From contig ML978191.1 of the NCBI GenBank assembly GCA_010015745.1, positions 1 to 64,000 on the forward strand: 64,000 nucleotides of DNA, in the 5' to 3' direction. This document shows, one piece after another, positions 20,367 through 33,348 of the stretch. The notes beneath the pieces are model-generated. The model was not told the DNA's origin, searched no databases, and was given only the letters and a program-made list of their open reading frames with translations. Each line of letters starts with the position of its first letter. Position 1 is the first letter of the stretch. Both the position numbers and the translations under genes were made by a program. The stretch comes from Setomelanomma holmii (lineage: Eukaryota > Ascomycota > Dothideomycetes > Pleosporales > Phaeosphaeriaceae).

Positions 20367-21966
20367 ATGAGGCCTTCACACTTTGCGACTGTTGTCCCTG
20401 CTGCTTCTTTATTGCTCTTCTCCCTTGTCGCTGCTGACACATGCTCGCAAGTCGGCGCGATTAATGCGACCGAGGTCAAACGCTCGCCTTCTGTGGAATA
20501 CCTTAGTGAGCAGCTGAACTACTGGAGCACAGGTTGCTCAGCCCTCAAGCCATCTTGCATACTCTTCCCAAAGACCGCTCAGGAGGTCGCCACCATTGTT
20601 CAGGTTTTGAACGAAAATAATGAGACGTTCGCTGTCAAATCTGGCGGTAAGACTACTGACACACACATTGCTTAGGATACATATGCTGATTGCGTTTCCT
20701 CCTCCCTAGGCCACAATCCCAACGAAGGGTTCTCAAGCATACAAAGTGGCCCGCTAATCTCCACGAAGGATCTCAATGAAGTTGTCTTCGACGCTGCCTC
20801 TATGACCGTGCGAGTCGGCCCTGGGAACGACTGGCAAGATGTCCACCAGGCGCTTGAAGGCACCGGCGTTACCGTGGTTGGTGGTCGAATTGGCGACGTT
20901 GGTGTAGGTGGCTATGTGGTAGGTGGTGGACTAAGCTTCTTGTCGACACAATACGGATGGGCTGCCAACAACATCGCCGCATTCGAAGTAGTTTTGGCAA
21001 ATGCGACCATCGTCACAGCATCAAACACAAGTAATCAAGACTTGTACCAAGCTCTCAAGGGCGGTGGAAACAATTACGGAATCGTCACCACGTACCACAT
21101 GGTTGCACATAACATGGGACAAGTAGGTAAGTCAAACACCGCCTTTGTACTGCTGACTTACACCATGACAGATTTGGGGAGGCAACCTAGTCTTTAGCGC
21201 AGACAAGACCGATCAATTGCTTGCAGCAGTCCGCAACTTTACAGAGGACTATCCGGACGAAAAGGCAGCAATCATACAAACTGCGGAACTTACCGCCGTG
21301 GGTGTAGTAGACATATGGACGATGTTCTTGTTCTACGACGGCCCAACGCCGCCTCCTGGTGTTTTCGATATCTTTACGAGCATCGGGCCCATCGTTAACA
21401 ACGCTCAAACTCGAAGCTACTACGACTTGCTCACTTACAACAACTTTGGCGTCGTGAAAGGCTCCATCTATACAATCACAACCGAAACCATACCACTTCC
21501 CAGTGCGGAGAATGGGGCTGAAGTCCTAGGCGCCATCCATGCCAATTGGAGAAACACTATTCAGGATATCTTCGGAGTAGCAGGCGTTATTGGATCAATA
21601 GCGTATCAGCCTATCCCAAGGAGATTGACTCGAAAAGCCCGCGAAAGGGGTGGTGACCTGATCGACTTGGATGATGAGGTTGACCGCATCATCATCGAGT
21701 TTAACGTTTCGTACTTGCTCGATATCGACGACAATACGGTAGATCAAGCTACTCAGAAGCTTTACGGCGGCACTCGTGACATCGTCACCGGATTTCAGCA
21801 AAGTGGAAAACTTCCAGAAGCGTATCTGCCGCTGTTCATGAACGATTGCTATTTTCGACAGGACTACTTTGGCAGGCTGCGGACGACCAACTTTGCACGA
21901 AGTGTGAGGGACCAATATGATCCGGACAACTTCTTCCGCGACCAAACGAAGGGATGGAAGATGTAG
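20367..21966 (+). CDS. Secreted FAD-linked oxidase (berberine-bridge/BBE family)
   Basis: Exons are 20367-20646, 20710-21122 and 21172-21966 (introns 63 and 49 bp), 495 residues. A signal peptide is visible (MRPSHFATVVPAASLLLFSL then VAA-D). The FAD_binding_4 domain follows: PKTAQEVATIVQVLN, the SGGHNPN motif whose His normally links covalently to FAD, VGGRIGDVGVGGYVVGGGLS, and GGGNNYGIVTTY. The C-terminal BBE segment is NDCYFRQDYFGR...YDPDNFF, ending at TAG 21966. The position where many family members have a second, Cys link to FAD holds GDVGVGG with no Cys, so single covalent attachment is expected. Such enzymes oxidise carbohydrates or secondary metabolites; the substrate is unknown. No biosynthetic cluster is visible around it. 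The frame is intact although it borders the transposon region. Confidence 0.88.
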
Positions 21967-23438
21967 ACATTGCGTCTGGGTGTGCATACAGATTATCGAT
22001 TCTGACTTGTGGGGGCTGGGCCACGGAGGCTGTGTGGGGGACGGCTCGCTGCATACACACACGAACGGTCGTTCCATGTAACGCGAGCCGCTCGAATGCA
22101 GCAATCTTTTGCGCTTCGTGCTACCAGATTACGATCTCTTGTCATCTCTAATCGGCTATGCTTGCAAGAATAGAACCGAGCGCGATCTCGCCAGCCTTAT
22201 TGTTATGCTGCTATGGCAATTCTCCCTGTTTGCACGGACGTTGTTAATGGTTCAGAGGCTGCGCAGCGGGGCAGTTTGGTGTCCACCGTCGCTGCAGTTG
22301 TGAGGCACAGAAACCTGCGCCAGAGACGGCAGATTTCAGTTCACGGGCGCTTGCGGGAGAGCCTTGTGGCAGCACGTGCAATTGGCCGGCTCTCGGTAAC
22401 AGCCGCTATGCGCAGCGAATCTCCCCTGAAACACCAACATTCAACAGCCCGCGCTTAAAGGCAGTGTCTCGCGGGTCACGATCTACTGGCCGACATGATG
22501 ATTGCGGGCCGTTGCGAAGGGGGTCGATATGCTCTCAAGACACGATTTTGCACCACCGACCGTCACGACCACGTTGCTGACAGCGCGCAGTGCAGCAACT
22601 CCGCTCGCTGCATCTCGCTGCAGGTTCCCGCAGTGCTCAGCCCTACAAAGTATTGATGACTAGCACCTCGCAGACATGTGCGAGGCGTGTCTGCCCTTGT
22701 GTCGCAAGCCAAGGTCTTTATTTGGGCCCCAAGTGGTTGCCCTATCAGCGTCAAGGGTTGCGCGCTTAGCCGCCATTCCCTCCCACCACCCTCAGAGGCT
22801 CTGTGGTCCGCACCAGTATTCTTAGACACAGCCGCACTAGGGTCGACAGGGACTCTTCTCAAACAGGCGCTTCCGATTACAGAGAGGCTCCCTTGGTCTG
22901 GGGACGAACCGCTCACTGTCCCTGTTCTGACCACTGAAACGGACAAAATTGACCTGAGCTCGCCCTTTCTGAAGGCGCTTGGGACGGCGGCCGAGTGGCC
23001 AGCCTGGTCTCCGCCCAGTTGCACATACTCTTTGGGATGGGAGCAGATCGAACCGGCGATTACAGAAACATATCCTGGTTTCAAACAATTCTCCGAGTGG
23101 CCCAGAGGTCTTTGTTTTGATAGAGGCTCAATGTGCGGCTCCATGTATGGCTCCATGTATAAAGCTCCTGGCCACGACCACGGTCAGTCTGCAGATACCC
23201 CGCCGCCTTCAGGTACGAACATCAGTTCCTTCGCTTCCTTCTTGTGAGAGTTTCTCCTACCTTTTGTTTCCTTGTCCACCACTCTCGTTGTCTATCAGCA
23301 ACTCTATCTTAATCATAATTCGCCTCTCAGTCACTATCACCAGTCTGTTCTTCATCGGTCATCCGCACTTCATTCAGGCGCATCTTCTCCTCATTCACGT
23401 CTCCTTATCTGTCATCTCTCCACTCTCCACTCTTCTTC
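21967..23438. other. Intergenic region with CT-rich leader of the Myb gene
   Basis: No supported gene. An open frame at 22678-23247 lacks recognisable domains. From about 23225 to 23438 the plus strand is strongly pyrimidine-rich, typical for a fungal 5' leader, and a TATAAA lies at about 23158, so transcription of the Myb gene may begin between them (inference). Confidence 0.5.
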
Positions 23439-24213
23439 ATGAACAGCATGCCTAAAATCGATAAGGCCCCATTATCGCACCGGAACTCCATTTCGACCGC
23501 ATCCGCGGCTGGAGGAGGCACCCGGAGCTCCTCATGGTCGGCCAAGGATGACGAAACTCTCATACAAGCCAGAGCTCAAGGGCTCAACTGGAACCAAATT
23601 TCGCCGAAGCACTTTCCTCAGAAGTCCGCAAACGCCTGCCGCAAGAGGCACGAACGATTGATGGAGCGACAAAATGCCGAGCAGTGGGACGGTGTCAAAC
23701 TAGACATCCTGGCACAAGCATACATGGAATGTCGCCGTGAGATGTGGAGTATTCTTGCTGCTCGCGTGGGAGAGAAGTGGGCTCTTGTCGAGCAAAAGGT
23801 AAGTCATGAACGTCACCATCGGTAGACTACCTACTCACCCGACACAGTGTATGGAGAAGGGCATCAAGAACCTCACACAGGCCGCACGGTCTGCACAAAA
23901 GAAGCAGAACGATGGTACCTACCACGATCACGAAGATAGCGGGATAGGCATTTCTGACCTCGAAGAAGAGTCGAGTCCTGCGGACATGGCACCCAATGTG
24001 TCCGAGGCTCACTTCCAAAACTACGCGGTTGGCTACCCTTCACAACAGCAGCGCGTACCGAGCATCCAGTCGATGCTACAGCCCCCCTTCCATCCGTCAC
24101 AATACCTTCCGCAACAAATTCCACAACAGATTCCGCACCGACACCAACACCAGCATCAGCATATGCACCAACATCCGCATCCACAGCCGCACCAGCACCA
24201 ACATCCGCAGTAG
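23439..24213 (+). CDS. Myb/SANT-domain DNA-binding protein
   Basis: Exons are 23439-23798 and 23848-24213 (49-bp intron, GTAAGT/ACAG), 241 residues. A second ATG at 23448-23450 is possible. Residues about 28-75 form a Myb-like repeat (SSWSAKDDETLIQARAQGL, WNQISPKHFPQKSANACRKR). A second, more degenerate repeat follows (DGVKLDILAQAYMECRREMW, AARVGEKWALVEQKCMEKG). The C-terminal third is rich in Gln, His and Pro, with a run of HQ/HP repeats at the very end. It is probably a nuclear regulator; the target is unknown. This two-repeat arrangement is common in Pezizomycotina proteins of unknown function. Confidence 0.8.
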
Positions 24214-25348
24214 TTGAAGTGTCCGCTCTTCATATTGGCCTCGGCTTTCCTTCACATTCTTGTCCATTCGTATTCCATTCTCACAATCATTACGACAACA
24301 CATGCCTCCATAAGGCTGTCAGCAGCGCCTCATTGTAACACCACTAGCCGCACATCGGCCATCATCGACGCCATCTCGAGTTTCTCATTATCTTTACTTT
24401 CCTTACCCCATCTGTTAGGTAGAAGAGTATCTGCATGCAAGGTGACCATTTCCTTCTTGTCTAAGATCGAATTGCATAAGCGGCGTTGGACTGTAATCGG
24501 GTATGGGACAAAGTGGACATTCGCTTTACATCCAAAAGAGGTGCATTTATCGGCATCACCGGCGTGTCACAATCATTTGAAGAGGCGTGATCGGTGCAAT
24601 TGAGCATAGATTAGATCCTTTTTAGGGGCGCAGATACTGTTGTAGCTTTACGCTCCTGGTTAATGAGATTTCTTCCCGCACTATTCTGCCTCCAACTTGC
24701 ACCATGTCGAACCCCCTCCAAACCACCTGTGCATTGCTGTTGACACCTGCATCTCAATCTTCTATAACGACAGCCCAAAGAACCCACCAAATTTCGCTCG
24801 CACTTTTTCCAGCCAATCCACCACAGCGTGATCACCTCGCAACTCGTGTCTTATGATTCCACTCTCAGGCGAGTCCAGACGCACTCTCTCCACTTTCCAA
24901 AGCCGATTCGTGCTCGGTCTCGGTGGTACAAGATGCTGCATAGCCTCAAGCATGCACATGCACACAGCCTTCCCCAAACCTCATCCCTACCACCACCATC
25001 CACCACGCAACCCCAAACGTGCAGATTCGACACTCCATCCTGCATCCTGCATCCCTTGGACCCGAGAATAGTTCTTCCCCCATTTCCCAACATCTCATCT
25101 GCAGCGGAAGGGTGGGCTCCCGACGCACGCGCACGCGCACGCGCACGCGACGACTGCTATCCGTCGTGCAGGTGAGATATCATCTAAGACAAGCCCAAGC
25201 GGCATGGGCAGCACACGTGTGCCCAGCCGTTCGCGCTAAAAGTCGCATCATGACATAACCACACCAATTCGCCGGCGCACTTTTTCTGCTCCGCCCCCAA
25301 ACCACCGCGACAATGGAAGCACTCGCGGAGGGAACCCGAGTTTGAGCA
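24214..25348. other. Intergenic region between Myb and sirtuin genes
   Basis: No gene supported. It holds a short GCGCAC-type simple repeat at 25122-25150 about 200 bp before the sirtuin start, probably within its promoter or leader. Confidence 0.5.
25122..25150 (+). repeat. GC-rich simple repeat (GCGCAC)n
   Basis: About four to five tandem CGCACG units in the sirtuin upstream region. Could vary in length between strains. Confidence 0.6.
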
Positions 25349-26616
25349 ATGCCCCTCCTGCGCGTCCCCTACACCGACCCCCTGCCCTTGCCCAGAATAA
25401 TCCCGCCTAGCGCCAACACCCCCAGCGGTGCTGTCGCGGCGCTCGTCGACTTTCTAGCGCCCTCGTTGGGCGCGAGTTCGACTGTGCCGGCGTCGAGCAT
25501 CTCGTCGAGGCTGACTGCGTCTGCGAAGAGTGGCAGGCAGAATGGCAAGACGCTGCTGCTTACCGGCGCGGGCATATCGGTAGCGTCGGGTCTGGCGGAC
25601 TATCGAGGCACAAACGGGACGTATACGCTGAACAAGACGTATCGTCCGATTTACTATAATGAGTTTTGTGAGAATCATGAGGCGAGGAAGAGGTATTGGG
25701 CCAGAAGTTTCTTGGGCTGGACGAATCTCGATAGAGCACGGCCGAATAAGGCGCATCGGGCTTGTGGGGATTTGGGGAAGATGGGCGTGGTGGGGAGTGT
25801 GATTACGCAGAGTATGTGGGATTCTATCGATATTCTTCAATTGAAGCTGCTCGTGTCATCAGCCGCTACGAATGCTAACAGGATACGTCAGACGTCGACT
25901 CTTTCCACCCAACCGCCCACACCCACCTCCCCACCATCGAGCTCCACGGCTACCTCCGCTCCCTCGTCTGCCTGACCTGCCGCAACGAATACCCGCGCTC
26001 CGACTTCCAGAAGCAGCTCGCGCGCCTCAACCCGTCATGGGCCGCCTTCCTCGACGAAATGCTCGCAGTCGGAGCTCTCGACACCGAAAACCCCGTCGAG
26101 CGACGCAAGAAGGGCCTCAAGACAAACCCAGACGGTGACGTGGATATACCAAACGCACCATACACGACGTTCAGGTACCCAGCGTGTCCAGTGTGCCTGG
26201 AGAAACCGCCACAAAAGCCCGCGGGCGGTATTGTCAGGGTGTGCACGGACAAAGACGGAGCCTGGGATGCCACGAGCGAGGGTGGCATACTCAAGCCCGC
26301 AGTCATCATGTTTGGCGAATCCATACCCGCCGCGACAAAATTCGCGGCTGAAGAGGCCGTCGATGCTGCGGGCAGGATACTGGTTATTGGGAGTAGTTTG
26401 GCAACGTACTCGGCTTGGAGACTGGTCAAGAGGGCAAAGGAACGGCAGATGCCGATTGGCATTTTGAATATGGGAGGGGCGAGAGGGGAGGAGAGTTTCT
26501 TTGCGGATGTGCCTGAGGGTAATGCGGGACGGGAGGCGGTGCGGTGTAGTGAGAATGCGGAGATTGTGTTACCGCAGATAGTCGGTATCTTGGAAGAGAT
26601 GGCGAGCAAAAGATAG
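25349..26616 (+). CDS. Sirtuin, SIRT4-like (class II) NAD-dependent protein deacylase
   Basis: Exons are 25349-25811 and 25892-26616 (80-bp intron whose acceptor CGTCAG restores ITQNVDSFH), 395 residues. The NAD-binding motif LTGAGISVASGLADYRG, the RYWARSFLGW segment shared with SIRT4, TQNVD, and the catalytic His in ELHGYL are all present. The zinc site is CLTC ... CPVC, with a long insertion between the pairs. FGESIP and VIGSSLATYSAW complete the Rossmann fold. It removes acyl groups from lysine using NAD. SIRT4-type enzymes are often mitochondrial, and the N-terminal about 60 residues lack acidic stretches, but targeting is not certain. The frame is complete, from an ATG in a normal context. 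Confidence 0.88.
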
Positions 26617-26862
26617 AGCCCCTGTGCGGCCAACGGCGCCTTTCGAGTCAGATTCTATGCTTTGGACTCGTTTTCAGCGTGCGCGACGTTGATGAGAAAG
26701 GAGATTCATTGCCTAGACTCGGCGAACTCGCGCTGCTGGATGTATATATGACGAGACCCATTTCCAACGTCTCATCTTGCCCGACTGCTTCCCGGACGCG
26801 CCAGGAATGCAATTTCCTGCACCCACATATCAGTGCTCGTCCCGATTGTACCATCTCTTCTC

Positions 26863-29016
26863 TCACGCAAAATCATCCTCATACCCATGCCCCCGATCTT
26901 CTTCCTCCACCACCTTGGGAACCTGCCCCTCTCCCACACCTACCTCCCTCACCCTCTCCTTCTCCCGCACCTCCAACAAAGCCCCCACGCTCCTCCCCGG
27001 CACCATCATTAGCTCCTCACTACACCCCACGCAAATCCTTAGTCGACACCACGTACACGCCCATTTGCGATCGGGCGCGTTGGCATGGCAGATCATGCAC
27101 CCCATGGGCTGGAATGTGTTGTTGCTCCAGACATGTGTTACGTGGGAGGTGTAGCAGTGCAAGTGTGTGCGCGTTATGGATGGGATAAGGGTGCTTGGGA
27201 GAGGGACAGGGGTGCGGGTTAGGGGGGTGAAGGGGGGCGGGGTAGGTGGTCGAGACTGGGAGGATGGGGATTGTATGTCTTCATTTGTGGACATTGGGAG
27301 GGTGGGATTCGATGGAGTGTGCGTGTTTGTGCCTGATGGTTGCGATGATGCGTGGTCGAGAGATGTCATTCGTGGAGGTAAATCCGTTTGCGCAGAAGGC
27401 GTTGGTGCTTCAATTTCGTTGACGGGAGGTGTGCTTGTCGCGGGGCGCTGTTCAGACTTGGCCGGGAGTGTTGGCGCTTGCATTGGCTCAAAGCTGAACG
27501 GTCTCCCTTGCTCGGGTAGTGGTGAAAGTGGCGACATTTCCTGCTCCAGGGGGACTTCTGGCTTCAGTGTGGGCGACGGCGTCATTTCTGGCGTGAGCGT
27601 CTCGACTTGCTTGCTCGGAATGGGCGGAGCTGGTCTCTGAGCCTGTACGATCGCGAGTTAGCTGCCTATTCGCTTTGCTTGTAGTATGAAAAATGAAGCG
27701 GGTGTTCTGACCGTATTTGGTACCAGAAACTACCGAACAAGGACAGGTGAAGGGAAAGGGAGGTGGATCCTCACCTTCAAAAGGCTGAAGCCGGTACTGC
27801 TCTTTCCTCGAACGTGCTTCGGCGATACTGGTCCTCCTCTGGCGCGTGGATTCGATGGTAGTCCGATTGCTGTGAGGGCTTTCCGCGGCGGTGCAGGTGC
27901 TACGTTAACAACCTTGTCCTCGTCTGGTGTGGGAGGTAGTTGATTAAATGTGGGCAGATCGTGCGACTGCTCCTGATCTTTTTGTGTCTCGATTTGCTGT
28001 TCTGGATATTCCCTAGCCTCTTGTTGAGACGATCTGGTACCCTGATCATCTGCACTGGCTTTTCTTGGTGCAGATGCAGGTGGTAGTGGACCACCTTTGC
28101 CGCCTCTGGGTCCGGTACCGAGTTGCGCTAAGCCTACAAACTTCTTCGCTGCTGGACCCGGTACCGCCTTGCGCTTCACAACCGGCACTGCTTCTACCGT
28201 CGATGGTCTTTCTATTTGCGAAGGCTTGGTCTCGCCTTGGGAAAGGAGAGAATCATTCCTGGCGAGATCGGTCTGAGATTTGGACTGTTGGAGGCCCATG
28301 CGCGATTGCTGAGCGTTGGGACGTCGTTCCGACTTTTCTGGTGGTGGTGGAGGCGGCGAAGGTAGGTCTTTAGTGTCCAATGTCGATGGAACTGGAGCGG
28401 TTCGCGCCGAAGTGGGGGGAAGTGGTGTGGGTGGGACGATTGCAGTTGACCCGTTGCTGGTGACTAGCTTCAAGGACGGTGGCTTTGCTTCGCGAGACAG
28501 ACTACGGTAGAGAATCTTCTTCCTTGACCCTCTTTCTGGAGAATCCTCTCGCGTATCGTTTGGTGACAACGGCGCGTCTTCAATGACTACTTGCTGTCAG
28601 CGATCTGTAAGGGTAAATGTCGTGGGTTGGCGCTGGTCGATGTGGTGTATCGAGAAACATGTGCAAGACATGTCGCACACCAGCAAACGAGTCGTCCAGA
28701 GGCAGTGAAATGAAATCCAGAGATCCAGGAACTCATGCATAAAGAGATCAATTTCCCTACCTCGTAGCTGAAATTTCATGCTCATTCGTTGCTCGGCTCG
28801 TTGGACAGCTGGTAGAGGCTTATTTCGAAGACTGTCCCGACGAGGTGGTGGTGGAGGAAGCTCCTTGTTTGCTGGCACAGGAGAGAAGCTGGAAGGCGAC
28901 ACCTCGCCATGTTCGAAAGAGTTTCCGTATGCACTCAATAACGCGCTGACAACGTCCTGTCGCGACGAAGGTGCCGTGAGCCCATGGCTCTGCGGCGCTG
29001 CTGCGACTTGATTCAT
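26863..29016 (-). CDS. Proline-rich protein with C-terminal Cys-rich (zinc-binding-like) domain
   Basis: Exons are 29016-28761, 28586-27775 and 27642-26863 (introns 174 and 132 bp, longer than the local average), 615 residues. Most of the chain is low-complexity and rich in Pro, Ser and Thr, with several SH3-ligand-like PPPPP stretches (KELPPPPPRRDS, SPPPPPPEKS). The last 100 residues hold a compact Cys/His cluster, WSNNTFQPMGCMICH ... WACTWCRLRICVGC, which looks like a small treble-clef or RING-like zinc site. The family is not named here; similar C-terminal modules are seen in many fungal hypothetical proteins. Function unknown, perhaps scaffold or signalling. The exon 1/2 junction (acceptor AAGTAG) was chosen to keep the frame. 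Confidence 0.65.
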
Positions 29017-30464
29017 ATTTCCGTGTGACTGTTCCTTGGACGCGCAAAGTGATTTGTGTTACGCTGGTAATATAGCAAAGGAGCGTGACTAAAGCGCAGG
29101 TGCTCAGGTAGGGAGGCTTTAAAAAAAATAAAGAGTGTAGAGAGCGTGAGGAAAGAGCGACTGAGCCACAAAAGAATGTAAATTGGTTCCAGCCCCAACA
29201 GATATCAACTTCTTTCAAAGAGTGCAAAGAATGAGAGAGAGGAAAGGAGTACGCATTGCCAGCTCGCGAAGATAGGTGTCTCAGGTACTCAACTCAGGCA
29301 TGGATGACGGCTGACAGGCGAGCCTCGGGCCAGTTGGCTCCATCAAACGCATGAATGTTTGGCATTCGACCCAGCTACTCACTGGCCTGTCACTGGAAAC
29401 TGAGCAATTGTAGCTCCGTATGCTCCGCTTGAGGACGGGTTATCCATGCAAGGATGAAGAGCGTTGGAGATGACACGGATGTCAAGCGACCTCGGGAGCT
29501 CCACTGACACGGCACCATAATTGATGATCAACCAGGTTCCTTGCTAAGGCAAATTGTCGGAATCAACGACTCTTGTTTTGCGCACATTAGTACTACGATG
29601 TCGAGTGCGCAAAATGCACGAGAACACGCGCTGAACGGGGTATAGGACGGGGTGATTGTGGGAGTGGCTGAAGCACAAAGCGAGGATCTGACAATCAGGG
29701 GACACGACGTTGTCAAATCACAGAACCCCGCAGAGTATGATCGTCCCACGTGACGACCGCGTCGCGTTTCAGATGACCCAAATAGCACACTAGCAGTATT
29801 CAGGAAAGACTGAGACGCTCTAACATCGGCCCACATTGCATAAGCGTTGACGTGTAACGCTCATGGAAAGGCACCACCTCGGTGCACGAGCGTGGTTGCT
29901 TCGTCTTGAGCGTGCGTCATAGTCCTGGAAGAAACATCGGCTTGGGCGAGCAAACAAAATGACGATAATGCAAGGAAGGATGTTATCGATTGCGTTTACC
30001 AGATGCCGGAGACGATCGCAGCAGATAGATTGATCAAATCTCGCACGGCGCCGCCAATGCTCCTCGTGCAACAGCCGGACCATTTCCATGAACACAAGTC
30101 CAATCGGAAGACATGAATAGCTCAGGACTCTGAAACAAGTATTATTGGCTTTGAATTTTCGACCATTTCGTCTCGTATATCCAAGACTACCTGCCAAGTG
30201 AGCCTGAATGCTCCTCCAATGTTCGAGGATCGTCCAGATCCCCTCCACTGCCATCTCATCCTACAGTCAAAAGCCATAACCAGCATGAGAGCCACAACTC
30301 TGAATCTATCTGAAATCCAGTGGGTATTTGAAGTCAACATGTACCACCTCGCGTGACCAAAGTAAAGGTTCCAAACCCAAGCGCCATCGCTAATGACCGC
30401 ACGACCGTAGCCGTCGGTGGGAATTCGTAAAGCTAAGTAATTACAGGAAATGTACAATGTTCCA
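29017..30464. other. Intergenic region, no gene seen
   Basis: Both neighbours are on the minus strand, so this holds the promoter and leader of the proline-rich gene and the 3' end of the DUF7729-like gene. Short open frames here lack recognisable domains. Confidence 0.5.
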
Positions 30465-31716
30465 TTATTGGAACAAGTAAAGTATGAGCATTAGGATGAG
30501 CGTCATCGTTGGTGTGACTGAGGCGCTCGTGGTCGTTGCTGCGCCTTTCAGTGGCGCTGCAGTGACGTTGACGAAGGTCTTGCCGCAAGAAATCGTCAAC
30601 TGCTGTGCGGCTGTGGTGTAGGTTTTTGAAATTGGTTGTGTAGCATTATTGCTGTACTGCGCAAAGACCGCCATTGCATCTTGTAGACACTGAGTTCATC
30701 AGTACGGAGCATCAGGGGAGACAAAGTAATGCTTACAGAATTGCACGACGGACGCGACCCAGCAGGAAGCTCCTGTCCAACGGGGAGGTAGTATGGATAT
30801 GAGTCGGTCGTCGATGATGTGTTGCTGACCGCGTTGGCAAAGCAATAGCTTCCTTCCTGGTCTCTCAGGCAACTCGCTTGATATGCCACGGGATAGGCTA
30901 CCAGGCCGTTGAGAGCCTGAATTACCAGGGGTGTATCATTGTCGAGGTCCACCTTGCAGGCGGAAGGAGTTATCAATTCGCGCGCGAAGCTGTCCATCGT
31001 TTGCTTGCATTGCGTCGCATTGACGCCGCAAGTCGCGTCGAGTGTCTGAGTAATGCGAAGATACGATTTCGATGCGTCGAAGAACCCGCTCGAGGTCTAT
31101 CCAAGGTCAGAGAAGTCCTTCAGCCAACGGTACAATGACCTACCTGAAGCAGCAAGGAGAAGGGATGGCATTTTTTGAAGGAGTCGTTCATGCGAAGACG
31201 AGTTAAGAAACTCGCACAATTGGTCGTGAAGTTACTGGACAAGCCCGTGTCAAACGGTTCCGGGACGATGAAGCCGCTGTCGCTTGTGCTGGTACGCTTC
31301 GACAGCGGCGTGTACACTGTATCGGAAGCTTCGTCATCGTTGCTTACGGGAGGCATCAACCGCGGAGGAGTTGGAGGTAGGCTGTGGTCGATATACAAGG
31401 ATGATCCTTTCCAAGCTAGGTCGTCTTCCACGTGCACGGCAAGCAACGTTGGACGATCACCATTTGTAGCGGATACGGTGCCAATGAGGGATGTCCAGAA
31501 TACGAAGGCGACGAGCAACGACAGCAGCGCGTGGGAGTTTGTACCAGAAGGCAAGTTGCCTCGCAAAAAGCAGGAGGCGGAACGGCAGGTGTTTGCGTTT
31601 TGCCTCCTTCGCGTTTCTGTGTTTGGCAGGGGAGCAGCCTCATGGTGAGACAATCTCGACCCGTGCGCCGGTCCCGATTCGTCTTCGCGTTGCACGAAGA
31701 AGTTCGAGCCCATCAT
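30465..31716 (-). CDS. DUF7729-like surface protein, membrane-anchored
   Basis: Exons are 31716-31144, 31096-30737 and 30689-30465 (two 47-bp introns), 385 residues from the tandem ATG at 31716. A hydrophobic segment at about 50-75 (LLSLLVAFVFWTSLIG) is a signal anchor or late signal peptide. The core reads PFDTGLSSNFTTNCASF, SSGFFDASKSYLRITQT, TQCKQTMDSFARELI and QASCLRDQEGSYCFANA, with paired Cys spread along it. The end is a Ser/Thr/Ala stretch followed by a hydrophobic tail (MTLILMLILYLF), which looks like a GPI-anchor signal. The core resembles the fungal DUF7729 family, as I recall it; function unknown. Longer upstream frames without ATG were not used. Confidence 0.75.
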
Positions 31717-33348
31717 AACGTTCTGGTGACTCTTCGACAATCTATTCTTGTCCGAACGTTTGCTTCGGAGTCTTGCAAACCATTGCCAATCGTGCCTGGA
31801 CTCGGTGTTAAGTCGCTGCCTAGAGCGAATGCAATTGACGACTCTTCTGTCACGCTCGCGAATGGTCCCTTGCAGAAGACGGTAGCGGTCCGTAGTGCCT
31901 CGGCTGGTTCTCGACGATCGAAATTTGGTGGTGATGTCGAGGTGTAAAGAATGACGGCCAGTTGGAGGGTGCAGAGCAGCAGCCTGCTTGTCGATGTCGA
32001 TCACCAAACGGTCTCCCGGGATTCTTCGTTGTTTTTAACGTGCTTGGAACGAGCCGTCCCTTATGTTGGGGTTGTCACGTATCGCACGCTTGCGGCACCT
32101 AACCCCTCGTAGAACAGTCAATAAAGCCACCCACGCCTCCATGGGGACAAAATCGATTGTTCGGCTGACGACTGGCATGATTGCGAGTCGATTAATAGCG
32201 GATTCGTCAGAGACCGATCGCTGGGTGGTCCAAGCAATAGGTTGGCTTGAGCAAGGTAATCTAAATCGTGGTGCTATTAACCGCGTTCGGCAAGAAGAAC
32301 CGTGCGCAGGGGAAGGTCTAGCCCGCAGAGCTCTAAACAAGGGGAGCCATGTTTCTTGGCAATCCGATATCTGCACGGCATCATTCCTCGATCCGTCCCT
32401 GTGCAGAGGGTCTAAGGGTAGCGGGGCCGTTGAAAGGTCAAGGTGAGCATCGATCGAGCGAGACAACTGCAGACCAGAACGGCATCCGGCACCAAAGGCG
32501 TGCTTCAGTCGAGAAATCTTTCTTGATAGCCTCGCCTGTCCTGCGATATTCCACATTGCCTATGACATGGAGTATCGAATACTATCGTGCTCACCGACCT
32601 TGTCTTGGCCGGAGCAATATGGGCTGCAGCACAGCAAGCACTCCCGGCTATTGCCAAGCCGATACGGACTATATGCCGCGATAGTCTCACGGACTCCATG
32701 TTTGCAGACGATAGCGCCCACGCGTTCGCTGGCCCTGAAAGGATCGCCCTAGAGTTTGCAGTCCGTGCTTGGAGCGACGAATGTCAAAGAATGCTCTCCC
32801 TTGAGCGACATGGGAATGTGTGGACGTGGAGGGGAAATGGTGGGCACTCTAGGGCGTCCCAATCGGCCTCCTTCCTGCAGGTCCGGCGTTAGCCCCGTCA
32901 GCTGAGCAAACCAGGCCGGGAAACTCATTGGGTCGCACTCACTCCATACCCAAATTGAATGTCCGATGATGGTTGCATCGAGCAACTCACCCTCCTGCTC
33001 GACCAAGGTGAAAGGCAGTCATAGCCAGTGTCGATCAGCGCACTTAAATATGCAGTAAATGGCGACCCAATAGTTGACATTGGTCTCGACCGCTGTCAAC
33101 CGAACATGCGAAAGCTCATCTCTTGATGCGCTTTCCCTTGATTGTGGTTGTGTGCCACCAAAACAGGAAGAGTGTGGAGAAGACGCAATAATTACCGAGT
33201 GGGTGGAGGAGGGGGAGGAGTGGGGTCTCAGACAACTCAAAGCGACATCATGGCCATATTAAAATTGTGGCATACTTGAGGTTCAGCATGAAAACCACTG
33301 TCGTCGTGTTGAGAGCGCTTTAGTATTTCGTGCTTGCGTATTTGCGGG
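31717..33348. other. Intergenic region, no gene seen
   Basis: About 1.6 kb. Open frames of up to 170 codons on both strands show no recognisable domains, no splice-supported extension and no Met-led conserved motif. It includes the upstream region of the DUF7729-like gene. Confidence 0.5.

Noticed and set aside
22678..23247. 189-codon plus-strand ORF
   Set aside because: No recognisable domain, low-complexity end and overlap with the probable Myb promoter.
32035..32684. ORFs of about 110-170 codons on both strands
   Set aside because: Opposite-strand overlapping frames without domains or splice support; likely chance.
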